Origin: an uncultured Collinsella sp.
GTDB taxonomy: Bacteria; Actinomycetota; Coriobacteriia; Coriobacteriales; Coriobacteriaceae
Assembly (NCBI GenBank): GCA_958348225.1
Contig: CATVYG010000043.1
Span: forward strand, 1-19,284
Direction of reading: 5' to 3'
Length of the DNA: 19,284 bases
The translations under genes and the position numbers were made by a program. Positions 6,340-13,219 of this stretch are shown one piece after another (the first letter of the stretch is position 1; the number at the start of each line of letters is the position of its first letter). The notes beneath the pieces are model-generated. The model did no database searches. It had not been told where the DNA came from and was given only the letters and a program-made list of their open reading frames with translations.

Positions 6340-7530
6340 ATGGCCAAAGAGAAGTTTGAGCGCACTAAGCCGCATGTTAACATCGGCACCATTGGTCACG
6401 TCGACCACGGCAAGACCACGCTGACCGCTGCCATCACCAAGGTTCTCTCCGAGACCGAGGGCTGCAAGGCTGACTTCACTGCGTTCGAGAACATCGACAA
6501 GGCTCCCGAGGAGCGCGAGCGCGGCATTACGATCTCCGTCTCCCACGTCGAGTACGAGACTGCTGCCCGTCACTACGCTCACGTTGACTGCCCGGGCCAC
6601 GCTGACTACGTCAAGAACATGATCTCCGGTGCTGCTCAGATGGACGGCGCTATCCTGGTCATCGCCGCTACCGACGGCCCCATGGCTCAGACTCGTGAGC
6701 ACATCCTGCTCGCCCGTCAGGTCGGCGTTCCCTACATCGTCGTCTTCCTGAACAAGTGCGACATGGTCGACGATGACGAGCTCATCGACCTCGTCGAGAT
6801 GGAGACCCGTGAGCTCCTCTCCGAGTACGATTTCCCCGGCGACGACATCCCCGTCATCCGTGGTTCCGCTCTGGGCGCTCTCGAGGGCGACGCCAAGTGG
6901 ATGGATGCTATCCGCGAGCTCATGAAGGCCGTCGACGAGTACATCCCGACGCCTGCTCGTAACAACGACCTCCCGTTCCTGATGGCCGTTGAGGACGTTA
7001 TGACCATCTCCGGCCGTGGTACCGTTGCTACCGGCCGTGTCGAGCGCGGTGAGCTCAAGCTCAACGAGCCCGTCGAGATCGTCGGCATCAAGGATACCCA
7101 GAACACCGTTGTTACCGGTATCGAGATGTTCCGTAAGTCCATGGACTTCTGCGAGGCTGGCGACAACGTCGGTCTGCTGCTCCGCGGCATCAAGCGTGAG
7201 GACATCGAGCGCGGTCAGGTTCTCTGCAAGCCCGGTTCGGTTACCCCGCACACCAAGTTCACCGGCGAGATCTACGTTCTGACCAAGGAGGAGGGCGGCC
7301 GTCACACCCCGTTCTTCGATGGTTATCGTCCTCAGTTCTACTTCCGTACCACCGACGTTACCGGTACGGTCAAGCTCCCCGAGGGCACCGAGATGGCTAT
7401 GCCTGGTGACCACATCACCATCGAGGGCGACCTCATCCACCCGATCGCCATGGAGGAGGGCCTGCGCTTCGCTATCCGCGAGGGTGGCCACACCGTCGGT
7501 TCGGGCATCGTCTCCACGATCATTGAGTAA
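6340..7530 (+). CDS. tuf: Translation elongation factor EF-Tu
   Basis: 396 residues, the usual EF-Tu length. GTPase motifs are intact: GHVDHGKT (19-26, P-loop), RGITI in the effector region, DCPGHADYVKNM (switch II), NKCDMVD (base recognition) and SALGAL. Domains 2 and 3 follow with GRGTVATGRVERG and the closing TVGSGIVSTIIE. The ATG follows AAGAGGAGG. EF-Tu delivers aminoacyl-tRNA to the ribosome as a GTP complex. It sits downstream of three tRNAs on the same apparent transcript, as tufB does in E. coli, and is closed by its own terminator. Codon use is strongly biased to a few C-ending codons, as expected for a very highly expressed gene. No fusA lies beside it, so a separate str-operon location cannot be judged from this window. 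Confidence 0.99.
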   Translation: MAKEKFERTKPHVNIGTIGHVDHGKTTLTAAITKVLSETEGCKADFTAFENIDKAPEERERGITISVSHVEYETAARHYAHVDCPGHADYVKNMISGAAQMDGAILVIAATDGPMAQTREHILLARQVGVPYIVVFLNKCDMVDDDELIDLVEMETRELLSEYDFPGDDIPVIRGSALGALEGDAKWMDAIRELMKAVDEYIPTPARNNDLPFLMAVEDVMTISGRGTVATGRVERGELKLNEPVEIVGIKDTQNTVVTGIEMFRKSMDFCEAGDNVGLLLRGIKREDIERGQVLCKPGSVTPHTKFTGEIYVLTKEEGGRHTPFFDGYRPQFYFRTTDVTGTVKLPEGTEMAMPGDHITIEGDLIHPIAMEEGLRFAIREGGHTVGSGIVSTIIE

Positions 7531-7557
7531 ATTAGCTCTCTGATATAGCTGACTTAG

Positions 7558-7592
7558 AGAACCCGGCACTTATATGGGTGCCGGGTTCTTTT
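7558..7592 (+). terminator. Rho-independent terminator of tuf
   Basis: AGAACCCGGCAC (7558-7569) and GTGCCGGGTTCT (7578-7589) form a perfect 12-bp stem with an 8-nt loop, followed by TTT. It begins 28 bp after the tuf stop. Confidence 0.9.
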
Positions 7593-7733
7593 CTGCAATG
7601 GTTATTGTGCCGTTGCTGGTGTCGAGAGGATCGATAATGGTTCTGGTGCACCGTCGATTAGATCTCGCTGGCTCCATTGATGTGTTCCAAATATGAATGG
7701 ATCCACCGAGAACCAATTGATTCGAGGTTTTCA

Positions 7734-7763
7734 TTGACAGCACTTACATAGAGCTGATAAAGT
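7734..7763 (+). promoter_or_regulatory. Promoter of the rpmG-tRNA-Trp-secE-nusG region
   Basis: TTGACA (7734-7739) and TAAAGT (7758-7763) with an 18-bp spacer, 46 bp before the rpmG start. The sequence around the -35 box, GAGGTTTTCATTGACAGC, matches the tRNA-tuf promoter at 17 of 18 positions. Confidence 0.78.
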
Positions 7764-7808
7764 ACCATCTCGTGCCCGTACGGGGCGGATATGAAAGGTT
7801 CAGGATAC

Positions 7809-7958
7809 ATGCGTACTCTAGTTACTCTTGCGTGCACTGAGTGCAAGCGCCGCAACTATACGACCACCAAGAACAAGGCGAACATGCCTGATCGTATGGA
7901 GATCAAGAAGTATTGCCCCTGGTGCCGTCACCACACGCTGCACAAAGAGACTCGCTAG
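7809..7958 (+). CDS. rpmG: Large ribosomal subunit protein bL33, zinc-binding form
   Basis: 49 residues (MRTLVTLACTECKRRNYTTT...KETR), full length for L33. Two CxxC pairs, CTEC (C9, C12) and CPWC (C36, C39), mark the zinc-binding C+ paralogue rather than the cysteine-free form used under zinc limitation. The start is fixed by the conserved N-terminus; the upstream Shine-Dalgarno sequence (CAGGA) is modest. It opens the rpmG-tRNA-Trp-secE-nusG group that is conserved in many Gram-positive bacteria. Confidence 0.96.
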   Translation: MRTLVTLACTECKRRNYTTTKNKANMPDRMEIKKYCPWCRHHTLHKETR

Positions 7959-7971
7959 TCTCTAGTCACAT

Positions 7972-8047
7972 ACGCCAGTAGTTCAATTGGTAGAGCATCG
8001 GTCTCCAAAACCGAGTGTTGAGGGTTCGAGTCCTTCCTGGCGTGCCA
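7972..8047 (+). tRNA. tRNA-Trp(CCA)
   Basis: Acceptor ACGCCAG/CTGGCGT, anticodon stem TCGGT/ACCGA with loop CTCCAAA (anticodon CCA at 8005-8007), T loop TTCGAGT, discriminator G and encoded CCA. It lies 13 bp after rpmG, in the slot between rpmG and secE where this tRNA is often found. Confidence 0.97.
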
Positions 8048-8056
8048 GTCATTATT

Positions 8057-8087
8057 CCGTAAGCTCCCAATTGGGGGCTTACGGTTT
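8057..8087 (+). terminator. Hairpin between tRNA-Trp and secE, possible partial terminator
   Basis: CCGTAAGCTCCC (8057-8068) pairs with GGGGGCTTACGG (8073-8084) around AATT with one T-G pair, followed only by TTTA. The short T-run suggests attenuation or a processing/stability element rather than full termination, since no clear new promoter is seen before secE. Confidence 0.55.
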
Positions 8088-8123
8088 ACTCATGTATAAG
8101 CGCATTGCGCGGAGGTAACCCAA

Positions 8124-8462
8124 ATGGCCAACAAGAAGAACAAGAAGAAGGCTAAGCAGCCGGCACCTGCCAACAACGCTGCCGCCAACTCCAAGGTTGA
8201 GGCCAAGAAGGCCGTTGCCAAGAAGAACGAGAAGGCTGCGAAGTCCAAGAAGAACGAGAAGCCTGGTTTCTTCGCCCGCACCAAGAAGTATTTCGCTTCG
8301 GTCAAGTCCGAGATGAAGCGTGTCACATGGCCCGATAAGAAGGAGCTCGTGAACTACTCGGTCGTCGTTTGCGCTTCTCTGATCGTCGTCGGCGTCGTCA
8401 TCGCTCTGCTCGATGCTGGCTTTGGCGAGGCTCTTGCTCTGTTCTCTGGATTGAGGGGCTAA
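8124..8462 (+). CDS. secE: Sec translocon subunit SecE
   Basis: 112 residues with a GGAGG site 7 nt before the ATG. The first 50 residues are an unusually long Lys/Ala-rich hydrophilic tail. The conserved SecE core follows: FFARTKKYFASVKSEMKRVTWPDKKELVNYS, an amphipathic helix with the characteristic VTWP, then a single membrane helix (VVVCASLIVVGVVIALLDAG). SecE clamps SecY in the inner membrane channel. Single-span SecE is typical of Gram-positive bacteria. nusG follows after 3 bp, using GAGGGG within the secE end as its ribosome site, so the two are co-translated. Confidence 0.95.
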   Translation: MANKKNKKKAKQPAPANNAAANSKVEAKKAVAKKNEKAAKSKKNEKPGFFARTKKYFASVKSEMKRVTWPDKKELVNYSVVVCASLIVVGVVIALLDAGFGEALALFSGLRG

Positions 8463-8465
8463 ACC

Positions 8466-9002
8466 ATGTCTAAGCGTTGGTACGTCGTTCACACTTACTC
8501 TGGATACGAGAACCGCGTTAAGTCCGATCTCGAGCATCGCATCGAGACTATGGGTATGCAGGACCGCATCTTTGATATCGAGATTCCTATGGAGCGCGTC
8601 ACCGAGATTAAAGAGGGTGGCAAGCGCGAGACCAAGGATTCTAAGATCTTCCCGGGTTATGTCCTGGTTCGCATGGAGATGGATGACGATGCCTGGACGT
8701 GTGTTCGTAACACGCCCGGTGTCACCGGTTTCCTGGGCGGCAACGGCAAGCCCGCTCCGCTTTCCCGCGACGAGTACAATAAGATGACTCGTCGTCCCGG
8801 TAAGGGCGATTCGCCCAAGCGTACGTCGGTTGATATTGAGGTCGGCACGTCCGTCCGCGTCACCGATGGCCCGCTTACCGACTTTGATGGCAAGGTCTCC
8901 GAGGTTAACACCGAGGCAGGCAAGCTCAAGGTCACGCTGATGATCTTTGGCCGCGAGACGCCGGTAGAGCTCGACTTTAACCAGGTCGCTGTCATCGCTT
9001 AA
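8466..9002 (+). CDS. nusG: Transcription elongation/termination factor NusG
   Basis: 178 residues, standard length. The NGN domain starts WYVVHTYSGYENRVKSDLE and includes KIFPGYVLVRM and NTPGVTGFLG; the C-terminal KOW domain reads VRVTDGPLTDFDGKVSEV. NusG binds RNA polymerase through NGN and couples it to ribosomal protein S10 or Rho through KOW. It is tightly linked to secE and followed, after 120 bp, by rplK. Confidence 0.98.
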   Translation: MSKRWYVVHTYSGYENRVKSDLEHRIETMGMQDRIFDIEIPMERVTEIKEGGKRETKDSKIFPGYVLVRMEMDDDAWTCVRNTPGVTGFLGGNGKPAPLSRDEYNKMTRRPGKGDSPKRTSVDIEVGTSVRVTDGPLTDFDGKVSEVNTEAGKLKVTLMIFGRETPVELDFNQVAVIA

Positions 9003-9122
9003 GTTTTCGTCCGTTCGCGCGAGCGTGCTTCTTCTGTGACTGCTCATCTCAGGAGTGCTTCTAACACGTGCGTGCTTACGATATAGCAAGTACTTCACAC
9101 TCGTGATTCGAAAGGAATGACC

Positions 9123-9551
9123 ATGGCTGAGAAGAAGGTTGCCAACGTCATTAAGCTCCAGATTCCTGCTGGTGCAGCTAACCCCGCTCCTCCCGTCGGC
9201 CCCGCCCTGGGCGCTGCTGGCGTGAACATCATGCAGTTCTGCCAGGCCTTTAACGCCGAGACGCAGGACAAGAAGGGCGACATCATCCCCGTTGAGATCA
9301 CTGTCTACGAGGATAAGTCCTTCTCCTTCATCACCAAGACCCCGCCGGCGGCTCACCTCATCAAGAAGGAGCTGAACCTCAAGTCTGGTTCCGCTAAGCC
9401 CCAGGCCGACAAGGTTGGTCAGCTCTCCCAGGAGCAGCTCACCAAGATCGCCGAGATCAAGATGCCGGACCTCAATGCCAATGACATTGACGCCGCCAAG
9501 AAGATCATCGCCGGTACCGCCCGTTCCATGGGCGTCACCATCGCTGAGTAG
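9123..9551 (+). CDS. rplK: Large ribosomal subunit protein uL11
   Basis: 142 residues from the ATG at 9123. An upstream in-frame ATG at 9117 abuts the AAAGGA ribosome site (9111-9116), so 9123 has proper spacing and gives the conserved MAEKKV start. Motifs: KLQIPAGAANPAPPVGPALG, the proline-rich N-terminal hinge that contacts the GTPase centre, and a C-terminal RNA-binding domain ending GTARSMGVTI. L11 with 23S rRNA forms the stalk base where EF-Tu and EF-G act. No unambiguous promoter was found in the 120 bp after nusG, so it may be read from the nusG transcript. Confidence 0.98.
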   Translation: MAEKKVANVIKLQIPAGAANPAPPVGPALGAAGVNIMQFCQAFNAETQDKKGDIIPVEITVYEDKSFSFITKTPPAAHLIKKELNLKSGSAKPQADKVGQLSQEQLTKIAEIKMPDLNANDIDAAKKIIAGTARSMGVTIAE

Positions 9552-9569
9552 CGATTTCTTTAGGTAACG

Positions 9570-9595
9570 ACGGGTGCTCCAACCGGGGCGCCCGT
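9570..9595 (+). terminator. Hairpin in the rplK-rplA gap, attenuator-like
   Basis: ACGGGTGCTCC (9570-9580) pairs with GGGGCGCCCGT (9585-9595) around AACC with two G-U pairs, followed by TAAAT. The T-run is poor, so any termination is likely partial. A smaller GTGTGC/GCACAC hairpin follows at 9601-9618. Confidence 0.4.
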
Positions 9596-9625
9596 TAAAT
9601 GTGTGCAATAGGGCACACGATACGA

Positions 9626-9655
9626 TGTGGGAGGGCTCGCGCCCGTTTAACCACA
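9626..9655 (+). promoter_or_regulatory. Likely ribosomal protein L1 autoregulatory hairpin
   Basis: TGTGG (9626-9630) pairs with CCACA (9651-9655) and GGGC (9633-9636) with GCCC (9641-9644); between the two helices is an asymmetric internal loop, GA on one side and GTTTAA on the other. The GTGGGAG...CCGTTTAACCAC arrangement resembles the L1-binding element that L1 uses both on 23S rRNA and on its own mRNA. The lower stem ends directly at GGAGG of rplA, so L1 binding would block initiation. The comparison is from memory of the motif. Confidence 0.6.
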
Positions 9656-9668
9656 GGAGGTAATGCAC

Positions 9669-10376
9669 ATGGCTAAGCATGGTAAGAGCTATAACGCCGC
9701 TGCCGAGAAGATCGACCGCGCCGCGCTCTACACCCCCCTTCAGGCTGCCAAGCTCATCAAGGAGCTCGACACCGCCAAGTTCGACGAGACCGTCGAGGCC
9801 CACTTCCGTCTGGGCGTCGATACTCGTAAGGCCGACCAGAACATCCGCGGTTCCATCTCCCTGCCCCACGGTACCGGCAAGACCATTCGTGTTGCCGTCT
9901 TCGCCGAGGGCGAGAAGGCCCGCGAGGCCGAGGCTGCCGGCGCCGACATCATCGGTTCCGACGAGCTCGTCGCCCAGATCCAGAAGGGCGAGATTAACTT
10001 CGACGCCGCTATCGCTACGCCGAACATGATGGCCAAGGTTGGCCGCATCGGTAAGATCCTTGGTCCCCGTGGCCTCATGCCGAACCCTAAGCTCGGCACC
10101 GTGACCATGGACGTCGCCAAGATGGTCTCCGAGCTCAAGGCCGGTCGCGTTGAGTATCGCGCCGACCGCTACGGCATCTGCCACGTGCCCCTGGGCAAGA
10201 AGTCCTTCTCCGAGCAGCAGCTCGTCGAGAACTACGCTGCCCTGTACACCGAGATCCTGCGCGTCAAGCCCTCTTCTGCTAAGGGCAAGTACGTTAAGTC
10301 CATCTCCGTGTCTTCCACCATGGGCCCTGGCATCAAGGTTGATCCCGCTATCCAGCGCGACTTCCTGGCTGAGTAA
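9669..10376 (+). CDS. rplA: Large ribosomal subunit protein uL1
   Basis: 235 residues from the ATG at 9669. An earlier ATG (9663) is only 2 nt from AGGAGG (9655-9660) while 9669 is 8 nt away and gives the usual MAKHGK start. Motifs: FDETVEAHFRLGVDTRKADQ, GSISLPHGTGK, and GPRGLMPNPKLGTVT, the signature loop. L1 forms the mobile stalk that handles deacylated tRNA in the E site and represses its own translation. The gene ends in a strong terminator, and rplJ/rplL do not follow as they do in many bacteria. Confidence 0.98.
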   Translation: MAKHGKSYNAAAEKIDRAALYTPLQAAKLIKELDTAKFDETVEAHFRLGVDTRKADQNIRGSISLPHGTGKTIRVAVFAEGEKAREAEAAGADIIGSDELVAQIQKGEINFDAAIATPNMMAKVGRIGKILGPRGLMPNPKLGTVTMDVAKMVSELKAGRVEYRADRYGICHVPLGKKSFSEQQLVENYAALYTEILRVKPSSAKGKYVKSISVSSTMGPGIKVDPAIQRDFLAE

Positions 10377-10412
10377 CTTTTAGTTACTGCCTGAGCAAAG
10401 CAAGCATTGCTA

Positions 10413-10455
10413 AAGAAACCCGGTTCTGTCTCGTGCAGTACCGGGTTTCTTGCTA
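10413..10455 (+). terminator. Rho-independent terminator of rplA
   Basis: AAGAAACCCGGT (10413-10424) and ACCGGGTTTCTT (10440-10451) form a perfect 12-bp stem with a 15-nt loop; the T-rich tail lies within and after the right arm. It closes the ribosomal operon. Confidence 0.85.
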
Positions 10456-10464
10456 TCGCGTTAA

Positions 10465-10503
10465 AACCACCTTAAAGGGGACAGCGCCCCCTTTAAGGTG
10501 GTT
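10465..10503. repeat. REP-like palindrome 1
   Basis: AACCACCTTAAAGGGG (10465-10480) and its exact complement (10488-10503) flank a 7-nt loop. The strand shown carries GGGGACAG at the loop, the reverse orientation to palindromes 2 and 3. Its last two bases supply the first two of the TTA (stop TAA, minus strand) of the metallophosphoesterase gene. It may also act as a transcription end signal. Confidence 0.8.
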
Positions 10504-11212
10504 ACCAGGGTGTTCTAGCGGTTGAGGACTCGATAGCCTCGTGGCGCTTGAGTTCGCGACGCATGGTTTGCGAATTGAGCCAGGCTGCCTGCCAGCCACG
10601 GATGGGGTAGCGCGCTTCGTCCAGCTCAAACTGCGTATAGCCGCAGGCGTTGATGATCGTTGCCCCGCATGCATGCTGACGCACACGTTGAAAGTCGCGA
10701 CCATAGCATTGGTGCACATGCCCGTGCACCATGTAGTCGGGGTTCCAGGACTCGAGCGCTGTGTTAAAGCATTCGAATCCCCGATGTGGCAGATCGTCCA
10801 GATCGCCCATGCCAGCGGCGGGTGCATGGGTCAGCAGGATGTCACAGCCGCCGACCATCCTCACTTTGCGGGACAGCTTGCGCATACGCCTGGCCATCTC
10901 GTGTTCGGTGTACATGTTGGCGCCGTCGCGATAACGCATGGACCCGCCAAGGCCCGCAATGCGGACGCCGCGGTACACGTAGACAGCGTCTTCGACACAG
11001 ATGCAGCCACCTGGTGCATGACGCGCATAGCGGTCATCGTGATTGCCTCGCACGTAGATGAGCGGTCTGTTGATGACCGTGACCAAAAACTCAAGATAGT
11101 CCGGGTCCAGATCACCAGCGGACAAAATCAGGTCGACACCCTCAAAGCGTTCTTTGCGAAAGCACTCCCAAAGGCATCGTTCTTCGGTATCGGCTATGGC
11201 AAGGATTTTCAT
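10502..11212 (-). CDS. Calcineurin-like metallophosphoesterase
   Basis: 236 residues. Motifs in order: IADTEE at the N-terminus (position of the usual D-x-H), SAGDLDP (GD motif), VRGNHDDR (GNHD), THAPAAGMGD and HGHVHQ (GHxH). The fold binds two metal ions and hydrolyses phosphoester bonds; the substrate is not evident. The first motif has Glu where His is usual, which could alter metal binding. Its start overlaps the stop of the upstream BMP-domain gene by ATGA (11209-11212), so translation is coupled and the two products probably act together. The stop codon lies at the edge of a REP-like palindrome. No signal peptide, so cytosolic. Confidence 0.85.
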   Translation of the reverse strand: MKILAIADTEERCLWECFRKERFEGVDLILSAGDLDPDYLEFLVTVINRPLIYVRGNHDDRYARHAPGGCICVEDAVYVYRGVRIAGLGGSMRYRDGANMYTEHEMARRMRKLSRKVRMVGGCDILLTHAPAAGMGDLDDLPHRGFECFNTALESWNPDYMVHGHVHQCYGRDFQRVRQHACGATIINACGYTQFELDEARYPIRGWQAAWLNSQTMRRELKRHEAIESSTARTPW

Positions 11213-13125
11213 AGGGCGCGGACCTTCGGCTCATCGTCGGGCTGCGGAATGGTGCCCACCACGTTGTCTGCCAGCCAGTCCATCTCGACGATTTGCGTGC
11301 TCGGCAGCGGGGGAAAGCCTTCGATCTGCACCACGCCGTCTTGGCTATGGAGCTCGCCGCCAAATGGATTGATGGAGCCCTCGACAATGCCATTGCGCAG
11401 TAGCTGAACGAGCTTGCGCGTCTGATAGGGCAGGCCTGGAGCGTAGCGAATATCGATAACGCCCGAACTCATGCCATACCAGTAGTTGACGGCGCGAACC
11501 TGGCTGTCGTCACTGGTCTCATCCCAGGTGCCATGCAGCAGGCTTCGCACGATAAGCTCGTAGTAACGGCCCCAGTTCCATACCGGCATGGCAATGCCGG
11601 CAACCTTGCCATCGACCAAGCGGTGGAGTCCGTAGGCCGTGGGGTCTTCGAGCGGCTTTGACATGTCGGCGCCGGACATGACGCTTACGCCTTCGCGGCA
11701 CATGGCCTCGGCAAGGCCACCGGCGGGCACATCGCCCCAGGTCAGGATAATTTGCGCACGGGGGTCGAGTAGCGAGGCTCCAATCGCAAAGGCGTTGATC
11801 TCGCTGAGTGCGCCCGAGGCGAAGACCGGCGCGTGGTAACCGATGCGGTGGTTGTCCGCCATGCTGGCGGCAAGGGCGCCCAGGAGGAACTTGGCCTCGT
11901 ACATCTTGCCAAAGTACGAACGGACGCTTTGGTGGGGAAGGCCGATAGAGCAGTTGAGGAACCGAACCTGGGGATACTCAACGGAAGCCCTGAGCGTGTA
12001 TTCCATCAGGCGGTGCGAGGTCGAGAAGATGACGCTGTCTCCATGTTTGACAGCCGTTTCCACGGCGGCGTAGAACACGTCCGGATCGTGGCAGTCCTCA
12101 AACGCCTCGGTGCGCACGATACCGCCAAAGTGCTCATCGAGATACTGACGCCCTTGGTCGTGCAGGCTGTCCCAGCTCGACGTCGCACAGGGGAACTCAT
12201 GGATAAAGGCGATGCGCAGGGGATTGGCCGCCGAATAGACGGTCTTGCCCATAAAGAAGTTGAGCACGCCGGAGGTGGACTTGGCGGGTGACTCTTCCTC
12301 ATCGACGCTCGGTGCTTCGACAAGATCGACCTTGTCCTCGTTATTTTTGCCGGCAATGACCAGCTCACGCCAAATCTTACACAGGCGGTTTACGACGATA
12401 TCCGTCGGCGTATCCAGCAGGCGGTCCTGGTTGTACACATTGAGGTAGACGAGCATAGCGTCGGCGGGCGTAATGTCCAGGTGGTCGCCGCCCGCGCGAA
12501 GGTAGGCGCGCTTAAAGAGCAGGAAGGTGTGGCGCAGGTAGTCGACCTTTTTCTGCGGCCATTTTTCGATAAGATCCTGACCGAGCATCTTGGCGAGCGT
12601 CTCGTAGCTTCCCTCGCGCGAGAACTCGATCTCGTATAGGGGGCAGACGCGCCAAAACGCACAGAACTCACCGTACAGGCGGCTTTCGACGGAATCCCAT
12701 GTGCCTGGGTAGAGACGGGTGACCTTGGCCGAAACCGTCGGGGCGTCCAGGAATTTGAGGACACTGACGCGCTTGTTGCCCTCTTGGACGTAAAACCGAT
12801 GCATGAACTCGGTGACGATGACGGGATCGCGATAGCCCTCGGTCACCTGGATGTCGTAGAGGTTGGACCACTTGCGGGCGAACTCCGTGCTAAACGGCAG
12901 CAAGGGCATAAAGTTGCATGAAAAGGCCGACTGACGGCCCTTGGTAACCGTACCGACGACCATTTCGAGTGGAATGTCTCTCAGGCCGACATTCTCTCGC
13001 TGGCCTAAGGGGAGCTGGGCAACCAAGCTATCGAGGTCCGTGAGATACGGATGCTCGCTTTGACTAATGGCGCGTCGACGTCCTTGCTCGCCGCGCTTGC
13101 GTGCTTGACGATAGGCCTCTTCCAT
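11209..13125 (-). CDS. Cytosolic ParB-like/BMP (PnrA-like) domain protein
   Basis: 638 residues with GGGAG 8 nt before the ATG. Residues about 98-135 (YRDPVIVTEFMHRFYVQEGNKRVSVLKF) resemble a ParB/sulfiredoxin-type fold, with EGNKR at 115-119 in place of the DGQQR seen in DUF262 proteins. A helical middle and an acidic linker (about 262-284, DEEESPAKS) lead to a C-terminal domain from about 301 (NPLRIAFIHEFP...DQGRQYLDEHFGG...FLNCSI...FLLGALAASM) that resembles BMP/PnrA substrate-binding proteins, which bind nucleosides. There is no signal peptide or lipobox, so this is not an ordinary transporter component; a cytosolic ligand sensor is an inference. It is translationally coupled to the metallophosphoesterase. 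Databases often label this family as BMP ABC transporter binding protein. Confidence 0.75.
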   Translation of the reverse strand: MEEAYRQARKRGEQGRRRAISQSEHPYLTDLDSLVAQLPLGQRENVGLRDIPLEMVVGTVTKGRQSAFSCNFMPLLPFSTEFARKWSNLYDIQVTEGYRDPVIVTEFMHRFYVQEGNKRVSVLKFLDAPTVSAKVTRLYPGTWDSVESRLYGEFCAFWRVCPLYEIEFSREGSYETLAKMLGQDLIEKWPQKKVDYLRHTFLLFKRAYLRAGGDHLDITPADAMLVYLNVYNQDRLLDTPTDIVVNRLCKIWRELVIAGKNNEDKVDLVEAPSVDEEESPAKSTSGVLNFFMGKTVYSAANPLRIAFIHEFPCATSSWDSLHDQGRQYLDEHFGGIVRTEAFEDCHDPDVFYAAVETAVKHGDSVIFSTSHRLMEYTLRASVEYPQVRFLNCSIGLPHQSVRSYFGKMYEAKFLLGALAASMADNHRIGYHAPVFASGALSEINAFAIGASLLDPRAQIILTWGDVPAGGLAEAMCREGVSVMSGADMSKPLEDPTAYGLHRLVDGKVAGIAMPVWNWGRYYELIVRSLLHGTWDETSDDSQVRAVNYWYGMSSGVIDIRYAPGLPYQTRKLVQLLRNGIVEGSINPFGGELHSQDGVVQIEGFPPLPSTQIVEMDWLADNVVGTIPQPDDEPKVRAL

Positions 13126-13140
13126 AGTTTTGCTCCCTTA

Positions 13141-13181
13141 GTCGTTTAAACAACTATATGAACCATGGTATCACGAATGAA
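13141..13181 (-). promoter_or_regulatory. Possible promoter and operator of the BMP-domain gene
   Basis: On the minus strand TATAGT (13158-13153) follows a weak TTCATT (13181-13176) at 17 bp. Directly downstream is GTTGTTTAAACGAC (13154-13141), a near-palindrome centred on TTTAAA that could be a repressor site. Confidence 0.35.
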
Positions 13182-13219
13182 AACCACCACAAAGGTGCCT
13201 GTCCCCTTTGTGGTGGTTT
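13181..13219. repeat. REP-like palindrome 2
   Basis: AAACCACCACAAAGG (13181-13195) and its exact complement (13205-13219) flank TGCCTGTCC. It overlaps the TTA (stop TAA) of the MscS-type gene at 13218-13220 and also touches the -35 area of the BMP-domain gene. The 39-bp unit is repeated exactly at 16175-16213. Confidence 0.85.

Noticed and set aside
6238..7569. A 443-residue minus-strand frame over tuf
   Set aside because: Antisense shadow of EF-Tu, with composition dominated by Leu/Asp/Val and no domain.
8079..10184. A 701-residue open frame on the minus strand across secE, nusG, rplK and rplA
   Set aside because: It is antisense to four well-recognised genes, crosses their intergenic signals and shows no domain; it reflects codon bias in GC-rich genes.
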